This document shows, in pieces, positions 61,979 through 64,000 of a stretch of DNA of 64,000 nt. A program made the translations under genes and the position numbers. A model generated the notes under the pieces. That model saw only the letters and a program-made list of their open reading frames with translations, was not told the origin of the DNA and did not search any database. Numbering within the stretch: the stretch's first letter is position 1; the number at the start of each line of letters is the position of its first letter. This DNA comes from Pseudomonas fluorescens (lineage in GTDB: Bacteria > Pseudomonadota > Gammaproteobacteria > Pseudomonadales > Pseudomonadaceae): the NCBI RefSeq assembly GCF_002837185.1, contig NZ_KZ477985.1, positions 124,001 to 188,000 of the forward strand, read 5' to 3'.

Positions 61979-63424
61979 TCAGCCTTCGAGCTTGCTTTTG
62001 AGCAGTTCGTTGACTTGTTGCGGGTTGGCCTTGCCTTTGGATGCTTTCATCGCCTGGCCGACGAAGAAGCCGAACATCTTGCCGCGCTTGGCGTCGTCCG
62101 CCGCACGATATTGTTCGACCTGTTCGGCATTCGCCGCGAGCATTTCATCGAGCACGGCCGAAATTGCGCCGCTGTCGGTCACTTGCTTGAGGCCACGCTT
62201 GTCGATGATTTCATCGGCGCTGCCTTCACCGGCGGCCATCGCTTCGAACACGGTCTTGGCGATCTTGCCGGAGATGGTGTTGTCCTTGATGCGCAGCAGC
62301 ATGCCGCCCAGTTGCTCGGCGCTGACCGGAGCTTCGTCGATTTCCAGGCCTTGCTTGTTCAACAGGCTGCCCAGTTCGACCATGACCCAGTTGGCCGCCA
62401 GCTTGGCGTCGCCGGCAATGCCCACGACTTTCTCGAAGTAGTTGGCTTGCTCGCGGCTGGAGGCCAGCACGCTGGCGTCGTAGACCGACAGGCCGAACTG
62501 CGCCTGGAAGCGCTCGCGTTTTTGCTGCGGCAGCTCCGGCAGGGTGGCGCGGATATCGTTGAGGAACGAATCTTCCAGCACCACCGGCAACAGGTCCGGG
62601 TCGGGGAAGTAACGGTAGTCGTTGGCTTCCTCTTTGCTGCGCATGGCGCGGGTTTCGTCTTTGTTCGGATCGTACAGGCGCGTTTGCTGGATGACCTTGC
62701 CGCCGTCCTCGATCAGCTCGATCTGGCGACGCACTTCGCTGTTGATCGCCTTCTCGATGAAGCGGAACGAGTTGACGTTCTTGATCTCGCAACGGGTGCC
62801 GTATTCGGTCTGGCCCTTGGGACGGATCGACACGTTGCAGTCGCAGCGCAGCGAGCCTTCGGCCATGTTGCCGTCGCAGATGCCCAGGTAGCGCACCAGC
62901 GCGTGGATCGTCTTGACGTAGGCCACGGCTTCCTTGGCGCTGCGCATGTCCGGTTCGGAGACGATTTCCAGCAACGGCGTGCCGGCACGGTTCAGGTCGA
63001 TACCGGTGGCGCCGGGAAATTCTTCATGCAGACTCTTGCCGGCGTCTTCTTCAAGGTGCGCACGGGTGACGCCGACACGCTTGATGGTGCCGTCTTCCAG
63101 GGGAATGTCCAGGTGGCCCTTGCCGACGATCGGCAGCTCCATCTGGCTGATCTGGTAGCCCTTGGGCAGGTCCGGGTAAAAGTAGTTCTTGCGCGCGAAC
63201 ACGTTGTGCTGGCCGATCTCGGCGTCAATCGCCAGGCCGAACATCACCGCCATGCGCACCGCTTCCTGGTTCAGCACCGGCAGCACGCCGGGCATGCCCA
63301 GGTCTACGAGGCTGGCCTGGGTGTTGGGCCCTGCGCCGAACGTGGTGGCGCTGCCGGAGAAAATCTTCGATTGGGTGGCGAGCTGGGTATGAATCTCCAG
63401 CCCGATCACAACTTCCCATTGCAT
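61979..63424 (-). CDS. gatB: Asp-tRNA(Asn)/Glu-tRNA(Gln) amidotransferase subunit B
   Basis: This 481-residue subunit activates misacylated Glu-tRNA-Gln or Asp-tRNA-Asn for amidation. The start is [24 protein letters not shown], and the kinase-like catalytic core has [46 protein letters not shown] and [34 protein letters not shown]. The C-terminal tRNA-binding tail (YatY/YqeY-like) ends [19 protein letters not shown]. The open frame continues upstream, but the ATG at 63424 with GGAG before it is the family start. It follows gatA by 10 bases. Confidence 0.97.
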   Translation of the reverse strand: MQWEVVIGLEIHTQLATQSKIFSGSATTFGAGPNTQASLVDLGMPGVLPVLNQEAVRMAVMFGLAIDAEIGQHNVFARKNYFYPDLPKGYQISQMELPIVGKGHLDIPLEDGTIKRVGVTRAHLEEDAGKSLHEEFPGATGIDLNRAGTPLLEIVSEPDMRSAKEAVAYVKTIHALVRYLGICDGNMAEGSLRCDCNVSIRPKGQTEYGTRCEIKNVNSFRFIEKAINSEVRRQIELIEDGGKVIQQTRLYDPNKDETRAMRSKEEANDYRYFPDPDLLPVVLEDSFLNDIRATLPELPQQKRERFQAQFGLSVYDASVLASSREQANYFEKVVGIAGDAKLAANWVMVELGSLLNKQGLEIDEAPVSAEQLGGMLLRIKDNTISGKIAKTVFEAMAAGEGSADEIIDKRGLKQVTDSGAISAVLDEMLAANAEQVEQYRAADDAKRGKMFGFFVGQAMKASKGKANPQQVNELLKSKLEG

Positions 63425-63434
63425 AGTGTTCTCC

Positions 63435-64000
63435 TCAGAAGCCGGTAGGGGTGCGAGTGTGCCAGTCGGTGTGCAACTGGTACTGGTGCGCCACATTGAG
63501 CAGGCGGCCTTCCTGGAAATACGGGGCGAGCAATTGCACGCCGACCGGCAGGCCATCGACGAAACCGGCGGGCATGGACAAGCCCGGCAAGCCCGCGAGG
63601 TTGGCGGTGATGGTGTAGAGGTCTTCCAGGTACTCGGCGATCGGGTCGCCGGTCTTGGCGCCGATCTTCCACGCCGGGTTCGGCGTGGTCGGGCCGAGGA
63701 TCACGTCGACTTCTTCAAAGGCAGCCATGAAGTCGTTCTTGATCAGGCGACGGATCTTCTGCGCCTTGAGGTAGTACGCGTCGTAGTAGCCGGCGGACAG
63801 CGCATAGGCACCGACCATGATCCGGCGTTGCACTTCGGCGCCGAAGCCTTCGCCACGGGAGCGTTTGTACAGATCGGTGAGGTCTTTCGGGTTTTCGCAG
63901 CGATAGCCAAAGCGTACACCGTCGAAACGCGACAGGTTCGAAGACGCCTCTGCCGGCGCGATCACGTAGTAGGCGGGAATCGCGTGCTGGTTGTTCGGCA
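63435..64000 (-). CDS. gatA: Asp-tRNA(Asn)/Glu-tRNA(Gln) amidotransferase subunit A (partial, C-terminal part)
   Basis: The gene runs off the right edge; about 188 C-terminal residues are visible. The sequence [33 protein letters not shown] and [38 protein letters not shown] is diagnostic of the GatA amidase, as is the end [32 protein letters not shown]. The amidase-signature catalytic Ser-Ser-Lys residues lie in the part outside the window. GatA releases ammonia from glutamine for GatB. Confidence 0.96.
   Translation of the reverse strand, partial: PNNQHAIPAYYVIAPAEASSNLSRFDGVRFGYRCENPKDLTDLYKRSRGEGFGAEVQRRIMVGAYALSAGYYDAYYLKAQKIRRLIKNDFMAAFEEVDVILGPTTPNPAWKIGAKTGDPIAEYLEDLYTITANLAGLPGLSMPAGFVDGLPVGVQLLAPYFQEGRLLNVAHQYQLHTDWHTRTPTGF

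Overview
The window is a contiguous, gene-dense, high-GC stretch of a fluorescent Pseudomonas chromosome, most like the P. fluorescens group. I base this on gene order that parallels P. aeruginosa in several blocks: tatD-fruR-fruBKA; opuC; prfC; the dpp array with an OprD-type porin, then roxSR; trpS-zapE; rplM-rpsI-petABC-sspAB; gatBA. It also carries many copies of the short palindromic REPIN elements typical of this group. I found no rRNA, tRNA, CRISPR array, prophage or intact insertion sequence.

Layout. 1-7013: fructose uptake. A partial TatD hydrolase and the Cra/FruR repressor lie divergent from fruB-fruK-fruA, with a Cra operator between them. 7208-8749: a Tat-exported PhoD-type phosphatase with a possible Pho box. 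8882-11419: a large membrane PepSY/flavodoxin/FNR-type reductase, followed by the remains of a toxin-antitoxin pair. 11746-12909: an ornithine/lysine decarboxylase with a possible small RNA or attenuator upstream. 13384-16851: a four-gene OpuC-type osmoprotectant ABC transporter. 17184-18767: release factor 3, followed by a short AT-rich accessory patch and a small exported protein. 20241-32837: a di/oligopeptide transporter operon (dppBCDF, four binding proteins, OpdP-like porin). 32929-38195: a SIMPL protein, RoxSR, a YddA-type ABC transporter and a YhcB/ZapG protein. 38336-41517: an alpha/beta hydrolase, TrpS and ZapE. 41584-45484: a small charged protein, a GlxA-type regulator, an acyl-CoA dehydrogenase and an aldo/keto reductase. 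45735-50622: ribosomal proteins L13/S9, the cytochrome bc1 complex, SspA/SspB. 50781-58845: D-glucarate/galactarate catabolism (GntR regulator, KdgD, ketoglutarate semialdehyde dehydrogenase, MFS carrier, GarD), interrupted by a phospholipase C-like gene and a 64-residue orphan. 59018-64000: an AEC carrier, a carboxymuconolactone decarboxylase-like protein, a CaCA antiporter, an RlpA-like lipoprotein, gatB and partial gatA.

Most of the window is ordinary core metabolism. The observation I rate highest is at 53092-53190: a textbook LexA (SOS) box sits on the probable start point of a promoter driving the cytoplasmic zinc-dependent phospholipase C-like gene. Other points of interest are a terminated short transcription unit upstream of the decarboxylase, a CaCA-family antiporter lacking the acidic ion-binding residues of both repeats, a decayed RelE/ParE module, an AT-rich gene plus gene fragment downstream of prfC, and a 12-nt word shared upstream of the GntR gene and kdgD.
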